A stretch of 64,000 nucleotides of DNA from Plazaster borealis (GCA_021014325.1 JAJGQC010000047.1:25547-89546), one strand, 5' to 3'; positions 22,650 through 34,786 are shown, counted from the first letter of the stretch. Numbers and translations: made by a program. Notes: generated by a model not told the origin, from the sequence alone.

Positions 22650-22935
22650 AGCATAAGCAGAACGGCATATAGGGTTAGATTCCAGAAATACCGGGTGAAC
22701 CCCTTCTCTTAGCAATAAGTTCACTGGGCTCTTTTTAGTGCATTGATATAGTTCGAAATACAAGACACAGGACCTATGGCTTTACGCCCCAATCAAAGGA
22801 TGAAGCTATAATGGTTAAGTGTATTGCTGAAGGACACAAGTGTCACGACCGGGACTCGAACCCACGCTCTGCTGATCAGAACACCAGAGCTTGAGTCTGG
22901 TGCACTTGACCACTCAGCCACAACGTGCCACCCAC
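22650..22935 (-). mobile_element. tRNA-Leu-derived SINE (minus strand, 3' truncated)
   Basis: The tRNA head at 22841-22931 has A and B boxes, a type II variable arm and a CAA (Leu) anticodon loop. It is followed on the minus strand by the same body as the full SINE at 43543-43970 (aggtcctgtgt, gagaaggggttcacc). The distal tail is missing. It lies in an MDN1 intron. Confidence 0.75.
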
Positions 22936-23176
22936 ATGTTTGGGCTAATCCATAATGGGAGGGGAATGTCACATTAAGGTCCTGGATGTTTGATTTGATG
23001 TAACACCACACGTCCATTCTACATGATCCACTAATTCTACTTCCATTTTGAGTGTCATATTGCTGGGCTATATATCGTTTGCCCAAGGTCCGAACATCAC
23101 AATAACTGTTTACAGCAATTATACTTCTGAACATTTTGACTTAATTTGATCTAGTGTACTAGAGATTTTCTCTTAC

Positions 23177-23346
23177 CTGTCTTGAACGATTTTTGGCCAT
23201 ACTAGACGAGTCATCCAGGGCAAGTAGGATCTGGTACTGTCTCTTACTTGGTTTGGTTCGTTGCAACCAAATCTTATCTTTGCGGAACACACCTGCAATG
23301 TGCGGGATCACTTTACGCAATTTGATTTACCAGTTTGGAAGTCACC
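23177..23346 (-). CDS. MDN1: Midasin exon with MIDAS motif DDSSS
   Basis: It encodes GDFQTGK, then KLRKVIPHIAG, FRKDKIWLQRTKPSKRQYQ and ILLALDDSSSMAKNRSRQ at a CAG/GTAAGA donor. DDSSS supplies the D-x-S-x-S metal ligands of the VWA domain. The frame breaks after GDFQTGK: relative to the family about four bases are missing near 23328-23333. The acceptor side (CCAAG/GGTGAC) is also one G short of the phase set by the upstream exon. Everything from KLRKVIP onward is one open frame that joins in phase to the LAFESL exon. Confidence 0.83.
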
Positions 23347-24235
23347 CTTGGTAAGGAAAAAATAAAACAAACTTTTAATGTTTGCCTGTAACATGATCAA
23401 TTATAAAGGACTGTGAATGCTTCAACGTTCTGTGGGAAAAAATTCACAATTTCTAGAGTGAGAATAAAACCTGTCATCCTCTCCTATGACGAGCGGGGTA
23501 CAATTACAAAAACTGCTTACTGCAGAATTTGTGCTTACAGTCGTCATTCTCTGCTTACAAGGTTAGTGCAAAGTGAAGCAAAGAATGCTTAACTAGAATT
23601 GTCAAGTACTCTTATGCGCTTAAGCACAAATTCCTTTATAACCTGTAAAATGTACGCACAAAATAGTTAGTGGCCTGATGTTTCGACCCTGGCAGAGTCA
23701 GGTCACTAACTACTTTTTGTATTGATACCACAGGTCCTTTTGGTTGGTAAGCAGTTTGCAACAGCTAATTCTATTTTCTCTGTAAAATATACGTCAACAT
23801 GGGATTTTCTGAAACAGTAAGCATAGATTCTTTGCTTATGGTTAAGCAACACCATGAAACTGGACCAGCTGTTTTGACAAACAGATCAAAAAGCTTGCCT
23901 GATGAGGTGCAAGTCATGTTTTTTTTTTTCATGCAAAATATTGAGGACTCATCAATGGGCAAAGCTGGAACTAAAAACACTTTATTTAGACACAAATAAT
24001 GACATCTGTTTTTCTTGCATTCATTTCAATATCACCAAATGGAGGCTGGAAGGACGAACAGTCTGGCCTCTTTTTGTCAAAGAATCATTAGAACTATCAT
24101 TGGCATTGTGGGTACAGGGAACCCGCCAAACTTTGGCAAGTGACGTCGACTATCTCTCTCATAACATATCAAACTTGTTAATTATCTTCAATGGAAACGG
24201 TGAATGTCATTTGAAAACTAGCAACTAGAATCTAC

Positions 24236-24351
24236 CTTAGTTTGGAGGCTCTTGTAGGTTCCAAGACCAGTCTGAGCTGTTCACAGAGATCCCTGGCTAG
24301 ACCTGATGTCAATGACTCGTACCGATGCCATGTCTCCTGCGCTTCTCTCTC
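24236..24351 (-). CDS. MDN1: Midasin exon EREAQETWHRYESL
   Basis: It starts after CCGGAAG in phase 0, reads EREAQETWHRYESLTSGL then CEQLRLVLEPTRASKL, and ends in AG/GTAGAT, splitting an arginine codon. CEQLRLxLEPT is a strong midasin signature directly before the VWA domain. The frame is open. A second copy at 29728-29842 has lost one base. Confidence 0.86.
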
Positions 24352-24424
24352 CTTCCGGTCAAATAACAAATAATGGTTTGTCAATAGGGTGACTTGTAAT
24401 ACACAATCAGGCAAGTATCACCAC

Positions 24425-24556
24425 GGCCCAATTGCATTCATCTACTTACATGAACCACTGGCAAGTTAGCATGTCTTTTACACGCTACTTTATGAAACAT
24501 AAATTCTGCTAAGCACCGCTCTGTAAGCAGAAAATATCTGCTTCTGCTTACATGTT
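24425..24556. repeat. Interspersed fold-back repeat, copy 6 (also 29917-30049)
   Basis: It starts ggcccaattgcattcatcta and has tctgctaagcacc and ctgcttacatgttttatgaaattg at the right end. The copy at 29917-30049 is part of the duplicated block A. Confidence 0.5.
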
Positions 24557-24869
24557 TTATGAAATTGCTCATAGGCAAGCTCAGTCATCTAGTGGGTATA
24601 TATCTGCTTTTGAAAACAGAAGGTCCTGGATTTATAATATCACAATAATAATAATAATTTGGGAGGCTAATCATCCTTACCTGCAGCTGAAAAGCTGAGC
24701 TGCAAAGGATGTGGCTACAAGGCATTCAAGCTGCAGGCATGCAAGGGTGCATTTGGAAGCCAGCCACATTGACCCATATCTAAGCCAGATATCAAAAGTG
24801 TTTGATTTTTCCTGAGGGAAAAAAATGGAGGGCCCGGAGAAAAACCCTCGCGGCATAGAAAAAAACAAA

Positions 24870-26477
24870 ACTTGGAACTAGGATGCTTTTGTTAGAAAAC
24901 CAATTTGTCAATCACGCCCAAATGTGTGCGTCTATCATAATAGGTTTAATGACAACACAACCGTCAGTTGGACAAAATTGTTAATTTTGTACAAGTAACC
25001 GGAAACGGAGGAGAAGTCTTATTCTCAGGTTTTCTTCGCTATTTTGTTGAATTGATTTTACTTTCATATTGTTAATCACTTAGTATTACATTCCCAACAA
25101 CATATAAATAATTTTCATAGCCATAAACTGCGTAAATAATTGACAAAACAAAGTCCCGCCCACGTAAAACTCCATATGGTCGGGACAACAATGGTCCCCG
25201 GAAGTTCAAATATGAGCGAATGTCTGTTGAGTCCATGTTAACTAAGGTGAGAGGAATTGGCATTTCGATCTATTAGAGTTCAAATCCAAACATTTGCAGA
25301 ATAACAATTCCAACTGGCTATCGTTTGGCATAGGGCATGTCTTTAGTGCATCGGAGAACTGTGCGCCTTTCAGCGACTAAAACCATGTCTGTCATAGAAA
25401 TACAGTCCAACGGAAATCCAACAAACGTTTGACATGTGGTAAAGTCTTACAACTGTTCTCTGATGTTAACAGACTCTCTATGTCTCCAGCTCCATGTTAC
25501 AGACACAGGCCAATGACACTCATTCATTGTAAAAAGTTTGTCAGGGGTAACTCAGATTTATATTGAACAAAATCTGTCTAGGAATCCTTTTAAAAAAAAT
25601 AGCACTGTAGCTATGAAGATCTACTCAGTTTTTAATGTGGAATGAAAAGCTCCAATCCTATGTGTATTATAAGAGAGACTGAAAACACTATCCACACATG
25701 AGGCACTGGTCTGAGGTGTGATTCAAACCAGGATCCATGGATGTGATTGATAGGACAAGTCACAACTAGACTAGCCTGATTCCCAACTTCTTATTGTTTA
25801 TAGACTCACTCTCTCTGTCTGTTTCTACCATGTGTGGAGTACAGTCCTTGCTTTGCAGTTCCTCTATCTTTTCCTCCAGCTCTGTTGAACCCCAAGCACC
25901 TTATCACACTCCTCATTCCAACGCTGGCTAGCAAAAGACTGACAGTGGAAAGAGTCTTCTTTCAGCAGAATGGTAGCAAAGAGGTCATAGATGAGCATCC
26001 TATGATTGGATTAAAAGGTGCTACATTAATTATCAGGCACTGCATATATGGGTCTCATAATTCAAAACATAGCTCTGCTTATCCTGTTGAAAAGCAAATA
26101 ATGAGCACTTTGATACGCGCCTAAGGGTGTGATAAGGCACAATATAAGAACCCATTATTTTTATTATTACTTTGATTTTGAACTTTTCTGAAATTCTGCA
26201 AAAGATCATGCACAACTGGACTAGTGTTTTTTTATTATTATTATAAATTTGGAATGTAATTTCCACATACCCAAAAGCAATTATAAATTTATTGAAATTG
26301 TGGATTATTTTGACAAATATATCTATAAATAAGCACTGTAAAAGAGTCTAGTATCATGCACTGAGTGCCTGGCTTAGACAAATCTGAACAATCCATATTT
26401 GTCAAAACTTGCTGGGATACCAATGTGGTCATGTACACACCACTGTCAAGCATCAAACTGTCACAAACATCATTAAT
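24870..26477. other. Intronic, no gene recognised
   Basis: A ~120-bp segment at 25013-25140 (gtcttattctcag..cttagtattacattc) recurs at 37868-37985, so it is an interspersed repeat. A degenerate tRNA-like stretch on the minus strand may lie at about 25710-25775. Confidence 0.4.
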
Positions 26478-26592
26478 CAATAAGAGGTAACTAAAATAAA
26501 TAGTAAACTTATGGTACAACCATGTGTAAAAACTCTTTTGTGGGAGTGTTGGCTCTTGAGTTTTTACTATTTATTTTAGTTACCTCTTATTG
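26478..26592. repeat. Palindrome with ~32-bp arms
   Basis: caataagaggtaactaaaat (from 26478) is repeated inverted, ending at 26592. The arms are nearly perfect over about 32 bp, with a ~50-bp loop. It lies 39 bp before the Harbinger-like TIR. Confidence 0.7.
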
Positions 26593-26631
26593 TCCACACC
26601 ATGCAAAGCTTCAAACAACACTTATCATTAA

Positions 26632-27727
26632 GGCGCGCGGTCCAAATAGAAACGGTTCGGCAACCGTCGAACGATTGCCCCAAACGGTTCATTTTTGAGC
26701 TTCAACCGTTTGGGAATCTGAAAGCAACCGTTTCACACCTTGTGCCACCCGTCTTAAGAAGCACGGTCGGACAAAAGAACTGATACTTGACTGTGGTCTT
26801 AGCTAACAAAGGAGCGTCAGCTGGTCTGGATGTCAATGGCTGGCTGCCGATAATCTGTTACTAATCCGTTACTAATCCGTTACTAATCCTCCACGGCCGT
26901 GGATGTCCAGAACAATCTTTGATGTTTAGTGCAATGCCATGATTGTAGCTTTTATTTTTCAAGTGAGTGTCGTTTTAAAATCTCAGAAAATTCTCCTCGG
27001 TGATCAAACTCAATATTTATTAATATTAAGCCAACGTTTGTTTTCGTTATTGGTTTCAACATACTGCTCATGGAAATAGACTGTATTTTCAGAATAGCGC
27101 ACTATGCATGTCCTTTCTCTATAGCACTATGCACGACGGACATATAATTTTCCAGCCCGAATCTTTACCTCTTTGGTTTCCAACAGCAGCCGCTTTTTGA
27201 TTTTCTTCTACGGAACGCTTGCACAAGAGTTTCACTACCGCCAAGTAGATAGATACCAAGTTTGTACCCCGCCTAAAACATTGCTGTAAATACGTGCAAT
27301 TGATCCCAATGTGTCTTCAATGATCGTGATGATGATGGCATTGGTGGTGGCGCTAGGGTTCATTGCATCAATAAGTCATGATCTCAGGCCATACTTGGTC
27401 GTTTTATATGATTTAAAGTATAAGGTTTAACTAAATTTTGCAAGCACTTTGGAAATAACCAAACGGAAAACAGTCGTAAAAGGTTTGTGTGTTTTAATTT
27501 TGAAATTCATAATATCAGTCAGAGCTCCTTCAACAGGAGCTATAATCCCCAAACAATGGACAGTAATCCAAATATAGCCCCTTTTGTTCTGACTCCAGAG
27601 GGCCGGGCAAGCTTACCACATTGATAATTTTCCAAACCGCTTGGGAAATGCTGTTGAACCGTTCTCTCTTGAACCGTTTGGCAACCGTTCGACGGTTGCC
27701 GAACCGTTTCTATTTGGACCGCGCGCC
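26632..27727. mobile_element. Non-autonomous TIR DNA transposon, Harbinger-like
   Basis: Terminal inverted repeats start GGCGCGCGGTCCAAATAGAA and continue for about 60 bp with small differences. TAA flanks both ends (26629-26631 and 27728-27730), a 3-bp target duplication of the TWA type used by PIF/Harbinger elements. The 1,096-bp interior has no transposase. It contains three tandem copies of gttactaatcc near 26856-26890. Confidence 0.75.
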
Positions 27728-27769
27728 TAACCAAAGCTACCTGTGATGCATAAAAAACAACTACTGGAT

Positions 27770-28860
27770 GCAGTGTATGGAATAGTGCCACCCAGTAATG
27801 GTGCCCCATAATAGTCACTCAAATTGTCTACAGCCACAGGCATTAAAGATCAGCTTCAAAACCCTTGTTACACACAGCAATATTTACATGCAACTTGGAG
27901 GCAACCAACAGCACAGGGTGCAAAAGAAACCCTTCAGTATCACAACAGCTAATTTTGTCTTAAAACCTCTAAACACAAAATGTAGAAATGTGGAAGTGGA
28001 TGCATGTAAATTACCTCATGTGTCATGGTCCCTTAGCTTCAAATGACTCCGTCTCTGGAATACCTTAGTTTCCTTAGGATGCACAAATCTCAGTCTCACT
28101 CCATGTTTTTACATCTGAAGCTGTTACTGCTTCTTCACTGTCAAATGATCAGCTGACTGCAGCATGATTGTCACAGCCTCACTCTTAGAAACTAAATAAT
28201 AAGAGCAATATGAGAATTATTATAGACTGTGTAAGTCTCATGCATATTCCAACATTGCGAAGATTTCTCTTGTTCTTTCCTTTGTCCCTGTACTTAACTT
28301 CCTCCAAAGGTTGACTTTGTACACACAATTCCTGGTGGAACATCCTCTCATTAGAATTCCCTGTGGAGACCTTTTGTTGTTGGTCTCCATAAGGTTGCCA
28401 ATATTCAAACACTGGGACTTGTTCCAAAGTGTGATTTTGTTTCCTTCACACATGTGAGAACCAAAGGATCCTCAAACTGTTCAAATACATGCCAAACTTG
28501 TACAGTCTAGTATTAATTCTTTACACACTATGTATTTCTGTATCATCATTGCTTTACTCCAATAGATGGATAATTGTTGCTGATTTTTAGCAAACCTTTT
28601 TAATGAAAATGCAGAAATGATAAAACAACAAAAAGGATGTATAGATTGTCATTGTGTGTTTGTTCAAACCAATCCTTTAGTTTATATTATGCTTCATAAA
28701 ACCTAAAAATGATGAGAATCAACAAAGCTTGAGGGACTAGAGAACACCCAGACTTTATGTTCTATAACCCTTGTTCATTGTAACCAAAGCAAAACATTGT
28801 TTCAACAATTCAAATTTACTGAGAATGCACAAGTATTCTAGAGTGTTAATAAAATTGTAC
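27770..28860. repeat. Duplicated block B (paired with 31890-33060)
   Basis: The sequence from gtgccacccagtaatggtgc through cttagtttccttaggatgc to the cttgttcattgtaaccaaagc segment matches 31890-33060, by eye at a little over 90 percent. Only one copy of the ~92-bp unit that is tandemly repeated at 31608-31950 is present here. No coding function is recognised. Confidence 0.8.
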
Positions 28861-28866
28861 CTGCAC

Positions 28867-30340
28867 AAAAAGCTTGCCTGATGAGGCGCAAGTCATGTTC
28901 TTTTTTTTTCATGCAAAATATTGAGGACTCATCAATCACCAAAACTGGAACTAAAAATACTTAATTTAGACATAACCGATGACTTCCATGGGTGATCTGT
29001 TTTCCTTATATTCATTTCAATGTAATCAAATGGAGGCTGGTAGGACAAACAGTCTGGCCACTTCTTGTAAAATAATCATTAGAACTATCATTGGCATTGT
29101 GGGTACAGGGAACCCGCCAAACTTGGGCAAGTCACGTCAACTATCTCTCTCATAACTTATTCACTAATTCAACCCTCAACCATGAATAAATTATTTTCTA
29201 TCACGCCATCCCGCTCCCCCCCCCAACCTGCAATAAAAAACATGTTAATGCAATGACCATGGCTAACATCGGCGACGAGCCACGGGTGGGACAGGACCAG
29301 CATGTAGAAGCAGGAGGTCTTTATCTCAGTAGATATAACACTATTTGAACATACCTGAGTTTGATTTATCAACCTTTCTTCTGCTTTTTTACTTACTTTT
29401 GCCACGTAGGCTTATTTTCAATCTTTTTTGATTGGTTCTTTGGCAAGGTCCTGCCTGATGCATACCGGGAACTATCTGGAAATTGTTCAATAAAGATTTA
29501 ACTACAATTTAACATAAGTAAATAAATGATACGTCCGTCGAAGCTGCGCTGAAAACGATCAATGAAAGGCACACCCCTAGCTGTGTGCACTCAACCTGTT
29601 ACTCTTGCATAATATGCAAATGCTGTCACGCTTCTTGGCTACCAGTAGAAAATGTAAATATCATACTTGTCAACTATTTTCAATGGAAACGGTGAATGTC
29701 ATTTGAAAACTAGCCACTAGAATCTACCTTAGTTTGGAGGCTCTTGTAGGTTCCAAGACCAGTCTGAGCTGTTCACAGAGATCCTGGCTAGGCCTGATGT
29801 CAATGACTCGTACCGATGCCATGTCTCCTGCGCTTCTCTCTCCTTCCGGTCAAATAACAAATAATGGTTTGTCAATAGGGTGACTTGTAATACACAATCA
29901 AGCAAGTATCACCACGGCCCAATTGCATTTATCTACTTACATGAACCACTGGCAAGTTAGCATGTCTTTTACACGCTACTTTATGAAACATAAATTCTGC
30001 TAAGCACCGTTCTGTAAGCAGAAAATATCTGCTTACATGTTTTGTGAAATTGCTCAAAAGGAAACTCAGCCATCTAGTGTGTAGATATCTGCTTTTGAAA
30101 GCAGAAGGTCCTGGATTTATAATATCACAATTTGGGAGGCTAATCATCCTTACCTGCAGCTGAAAAGCTGAGCTGCAAAGGATGTGGCTACAAGGCATTC
30201 AAGCTGCAGGCACGCAAGGATGCATTTGGAAGCCAGCCACATTGACCCATATCTAAGCCAGATATCAAAAGTGTTTGATTTTTCCTGAGGGAAGAAAACT
30301 GGAGGGCCCGAAGAAAAACCCTTGTGGCATAGAAAACCAA
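28867..30340. repeat. Duplicated block A, second copy
   Basis: It matches 23885-24868 with an extra ~510-bp segment at about 29155-29668. It directly follows block B, so the order is A-B-A'-B'. Confidence 0.85.
29728..29842 (-). pseudogene. MDN1: Second copy of midasin EREAQETW exon, one base short
   Basis: Splice sites and sequence match 24236-24351, but the exon is 115 instead of 116 bp: GCCAGGGATC has become GCCAGGATC (a GGG run reduced to GG), which shifts the frame after TSGLA. It is either a degenerate duplicate or a homopolymer error in a second haplotype. Confidence 0.75.
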
Positions 30341-30359
30341 TGCCCAACTCTACTCAGTA

Positions 30360-30520
30360 ATGACCTTAGCCGAATCAAACCAGGGTCACATTGGCGAGAG
30401 GCAAGCGCTTACGCACTAGCCACCCATGCCACCCAATTTGAAATTGGTCACAGGCAAGCTGGGTCATCTAGCGGGGTTAGAAATCTGCTCTTGAAAGCAG
30501 AATGTCCTACGACAACGGCT
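30360..30520. repeat. Degenerate tRNA-like sequences
   Basis: At about 30363-30435 the minus strand has tRNA-like A and B box words (TGGCTAGTGCGTAAGCGC, GGTTTGATTC). At about 30452-30515 the plus strand has GTCATCTAGCGGGG followed by tctgctcttgaaagcaga. Similar plus-strand words occur near 24590 and 30070. These are probably SINE heads. Confidence 0.4.
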
Positions 30521-30861
30521 TTGGCTCGATCAGCGCATCACTTGAAGCATAAGCTGTCCTTAGCAACAGCAGTAGCTGTAGTTGTAGCCAATTATTCAGA
30601 CTAGTTTATAGCCCCATGTTTGGAAAAATCACAGCACAAACTTCACACGATGTGCAGCCTGATGCATGGTTCTATTTTTTTTTGGTGCAAGAAATGTGTA
30701 TTGTTTTGACATAAAAAAACGAAGACTAGAATTCACAGCACGATCGAGAAATAAGGGGAGCCACAAAAAACAAAAAAAGAAATGGGGAAATAAAAAACGC
30801 AAATACCTGTGTAAACGTGGACATTTCACATGCCTGAAATCAATGGCTATACTTAATTTAC

Positions 30862-31007
30862 CTCCTCGGCTGTTCCCTGTTTCTGACTGAGCATGCTCAG
30901 TTGCTGTTCCATCTCTAGGCGTAATGCTTCCAGCTCCTCAATGTTCATAAATGACTGTGGCATTGCATCATGGGATAGCAGGTCAAAGGTTGTGTGAATA
31001 GTGAACC
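30862..31007 (-). CDS. MDN1: Midasin exon upstream of the CEQLRL exon
   Basis: The acceptor is GATGCAG at 31008 and the donor GAG/GTAAAT at 30862/30861. The exon reads FTIHTTFDLLSHDAMPQS then NIEELEALRLEMEQQLSML and QKQGTAEE, and ends in phase 0, which matches the EREAQETW exon. The helical, Glu-rich content and the position fit the linker just before the midasin CEQLRL segment. It is the most upstream exon I can assign with confidence. Confidence 0.72.
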
Positions 31008-31607
31008 CTGCATCTTACTGATGTCACTCACATCTGTTATAAAATATCAAAGTTGTATTCTGACGTTATATACAGATGTTGGGTGAATGTTCTTTCAAAC
31101 GTTACCTGATGGTTGTGGTTTTGTCACGTTATTTGACAACATCAATACAACGTTATGACTATGTATCTTCACAACGCCTTAATAAAAGTCGCGTTAACTT
31201 TTTTGGCAATGTTGCTTGAATGTTGTAGTTTTGTCAGGTTACTTGGGAACGTTATGACAACCTAAATATCACATATACAAATTAGTAAATTAGGCTAAGA
31301 AGTTGTAAAATACCTACAAAATATTTCAAGAAATTTGCCAAATGTATGAACTAGGTATAATTTCTTCATTTATTTGTCTAAACTATCAGATAATTTAGTG
31401 ATAATTTAAATATAGTAACTCAACATGTAATTGTACTTAAAATATTATTAAAATGGAAAAATTATCCATGATACAACCATGACTGCCAAAGTCACAACGT
31501 TATTATAAAATGTCAAAACGCAACGCCCTCTAGTCGTTGACAAAACTCCAAACTTTTCAAATAACGCCTTAGCGACGTCAGTGGACGTTATTTTGTTTGC
31601 TAGGCAT

Positions 31608-31950
31608 GTTGAGATGAAATAGTGCCACCTAGTAATGGTGCCCCATAATAGTCACTCAGACTTGTCTATAGGTAATTTAAAAACCAAATTAGGTACTCAT
31701 GTTGAGGTGGAATAGTGCCACCCAGTAATGGTGCCCCATAATAGTCACCCAGACCTGTCTATAGGCGTTGCAAAGACCAAATTAGGTACTCATGTTGAGG
31801 TGGAATAGTGCCACCAAGTAATGGTGCCCCATAATAGTCACTTAGACTTGTCTATAGGCGTTTAAAACCAAATTAGGTACTCATGTTGAGGTGGAATAGT
31901 GCCACCCAGTAATGGTGCCCCATAATAGTCACTCAGACATGTCTACATGC
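31608..31950 (+). repeat. ~92-bp tandem repeat, 3.7 copies
   Basis: Units beginning gttgaggtggaatagtgcc and containing taatggtgccccataatag start near 31608, 31700, 31794 and 31885. The equivalent position in block B (27780) has a single unit. Confidence 0.85.
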
Positions 31951-33060
31951 CACAGGCATTAAAGATCAGCTTAAAAACCCTCGTCGCACAGAGCAACATT
32001 TAAAGGTAACTTGGAGGCAACCAAAATATAGTGTGTAAAAGAAACCCTTCAGTATCACAGCAGATAATTTTGTCTCATAGTCTTTAAAAACAAAATGTCA
32101 GACAGAAATGTGAATGTACTGCCTGGAAGTGGATGCATGTAAATTACCTCAGGTGACATGGTCCCCTAGCTTCAAATGACTCCGTCTCTAGAATACATGT
32201 ACCTTAGTTTCCTTAGGATGCACAAATCTCAGTCTCACTCCATGTTTTACATCTGGAAGCTGTTTACTGCTTCTCCACCGTCAATGATCAGCTGAGTGCA
32301 GCATGATTGTCATAGCAACACTCTTAGCAACTAAACAATAAGAACAATATGGGAATTATTACAGACTGTGTAAGTCTCATGCATATTCCAACATTGTGAA
32401 GATTTGTTTTGTTCTTTCCTTTGTCCCTGTACTTAACTTCCTCCAAAGGTCAACTTTGTACACAAAATTCCTGGTGGAACATCCTCTGATTAGAATTCTC
32501 CTGTGGAGACCTTTGTTGTTGGTCTCCATAAGGTTGCCAATATTCAAACAGTGGGACTTGTTCCAAAGTGTGATTTTGTTTCCTTCACACATGAGAGAAC
32601 CAAAGGATCCTCAAACTGTTCAAATACATGCCAGACTTGTACAGTCTGTCAATTCTTTACACACCATGTATTTCTGAATCAACATTGCTCCAACACTCCA
32701 ACAGATGGATAGGCCTAATTGTTGCTGATATTTAACAAACCTTTTTCCAATGAAAATGCAGAAATGATAAAACAACACAACCTGTTTGCCTGAAAGGATG
32801 GATAGATTGTCATTGTGTATTTTTTCAAACCAATCCTTTATTTTATATTATGTTTCATAAAACCTTAAATATTGCATGAATCAACAACGCTTGAAGGACT
32901 AGAGGACCACCAGACTTTATGTTCTAAAACCCTTGTTCATTGTAACCAAAGCAAAAGATTATTGTCTCAACAATTCAAATTTACTGAGAATGCACAAAAC
33001 TTCTAGAGTGTTAATCAAAGTGTACTTGCGCATACTTTATGTTATAATGAGCACACCAAA
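31890..33060. repeat. Duplicated block B, second copy
   Basis: This is the counterpart of 27770-28860, with scattered substitutions and small indels. It lies upstream, in transcript order, of the 30862-31007 exon. Confidence 0.8.
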
Positions 33061-33204
33061 CTTGGACTTTGTCCCATTATTTAGATGCTTAAAGAATATT
33101 TGTAAGCAATACTCTCAGCAGCAGAATGTTATTTGACAGTGGATTTGTCTAAACTCCTATCTCTTGACTCTAAGACACACCACATGGTTCCTCTCATCTC
33201 ATAC

Positions 33205-33308
33205 CTGATTTCTTTGGTCTAGTTCATGCTCAACAGTGACATCATCTGCTTCAGCTTTAGACTCACACTCTCATCCTCAAGACACTGAACTAGACTTGAG
33301 TTCTCCTT
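33205..33308 (-). CDS. Possible upstream midasin exon (acidic)
   Basis: On the minus strand TTGTTTACAG/AAG and CAG/GTATGAG frame a 104-bp segment reading KENSSLVQCLEDE and, in a second frame, CESKAEADDVTVEHELDQRN. Midasin has an acidic region upstream of its VWA domain, so an MDN1 exon with one missing base is plausible, but no diagnostic motif is present. An opposing plus-strand frame also covers the site. Confidence 0.3.
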
Positions 33309-34011
33309 CTGTAAACAACAAAGATGAGAAAGAGGAAGATGATGTGAAAGTGAAATCCAGTAGAATTCAAACCAATGATGATCCTTACACCATGTTCAGA
33401 ATCTCATTCATGAGAACCATCTTCTGTTTGAGGTGCATTTTTCTCCCCACAGGACTCTGAAAGCAGTGAGTATACAGGGCTCATCACACATCAATGAGAG
33501 GGTAAAACTAAAATAAGATTATTCATTATTCCAGCCTCGCTATCATGGGCAGCGCTGTATCAATACTTCTTGTCACTAAACCCCTGGAAGGCATGAGCTG
33601 AAAAAACAACGCTGATTGGCTTACAAAAATGACTGCTCTGCGCGCTCAATTGTTACAAAACTTTTGAAACCTTGTGTAGCATGTAGGGCGCTTAGCATGC
33701 ACGTGTCTAAATACAAGCATTTTGACACAACCACTTCAAAAGAATCACGTTTTTACATGGTCACCCTGAACTACATACAGTTAGACATGCCACAAGATCA
33801 AAGAACAATGAGAGGGGACCAGTTGCTCTTCGACTTGATACCTATTTTGATCGCCAGCTCTGACGATTCTTCTAACACAGAAAGGATCAACCACAGAACA
33901 AATTATAATAGATGTTAAATTTGCATGTGAGGGATAAAGTATATAAATTTGGTTTTTACCCATACACGTATATTAGCACTGTATACTCAGTACTTTCCCG
34001 AGTCCTGTGAA
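33309..34011. other. No gene recognised
   Basis: From about 33922 the sequence carries the gggataaag..tttttaccc header shared with 38846-38899 and 39457-39540, which precedes tRNA-like elements in this window. Confidence 0.4.
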
Positions 34012-34160
34012 AAATATCACAGGCTTATTGCACAAAGGTGGGATTCGAACCACGACCCTTGCAATTCTAGAGCAGTGTGCTTACCAACTAGACTACCGAG
34101 ATTGCCCGGTAGCTAGAGACGGTCTCTAGCATCCCACCCGATAATAAGCCTGTGATATTT
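34012..34160 (-). repeat. tRNA-like sequence enclosed in an 18-bp inverted repeat
   Basis: aaatatcacaggcttatt (34012-34029) and its exact complement (34143-34160) flank a minus-strand tRNA-like block with GTAGTCTAGTTGGTAAGCAC as A-box region and GTGGTTCGAATCCCACC as T arm and B box. It is related to the units of the 39.6-41.0-kb array. Confidence 0.7.
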
Positions 34161-34786
34161 GGGTTCCAGCCTGAGCTGTCTAACATGAGTAAAAACTAAA
34201 ATTACTCACACAAGGCTAAATTAAAATATCCAACATATTAAAATATTTCAAAGTCATACTTTCAGGGTTATGAATGAGCAAGGTAAGATCCTACACCACT
34301 GGGAATGAGGTTGTTTGTTATCCTTTAGATATGATGCACATGTCCAATGCTTATTACAGCTGACTGTGTTGTCTGTCTGTAGTGGGTAGAAGCTCTCGGT
34401 TCTATCTTCATCTTGAGGGTGAAGCTTCAAACCCTAATTTTGTAGGAATTAAAACACCTCCCACTTCATAACATTACATTTACCCATACTAATATAATGG
34501 ACGTAACTTGCATGTAACTTGCTGTTACTCAATATTTTAAACAAGATTGTTTTTCTAAGTTTTCCTTTGTGTTGTTTGGTTATGTGTCTCCATGTCAAAT
34601 CTGTTGTAAGTCACTATTTCCAATGGTATTTTTACTTGTTATATAAAGACAAGAAAAATAACCATGTGACAGGTGTTTATTAAAACTCTAGTCACTTTCA
34701 TTTTCAAATGTATGATTGGATTTGTTTTCACTTCAGAAGAGATTTGAACTTCTTCCTGATCCATCAAGTAACTTCAATAATTCCCA
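34161..34786. other. No gene recognised
   Basis: AT-rich sequence without a supported open frame or repeat. Confidence 0.4.

Larger units (their letters stand above)
23885..24868. repeat. Duplicated block A (paired with 28867-30340)
   Basis: From aaaaagcttgcctgatgagg to the atggagggcccg segment the sequence matches 28867-30340 closely, except for a ~510-bp segment present only in the second copy (about 29155-29668). The block includes the midasin EREAQETW exon and a fold-back repeat copy. Confidence 0.85.

Noticed and set aside
22841..22931. A genuine tRNA-Leu(CAA) gene on the minus strand
   Set aside because: The sequence continues directly into the SINE body shared with 43543-43970, so it is a SINE head.
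27540..27818. 92-codon minus-strand frame across the Harbinger-like right end
   Set aside because: It crosses the transposon TIR and a tandem repeat unit and has no recognisable domain.
33236..33460. Plus-strand acidic frame MTSSASALDSHSH..
   Set aside because: The opposite strand has splice sites and a better coding-like reading. The plus-strand frame may be the complement of an exon, so I did not call it.
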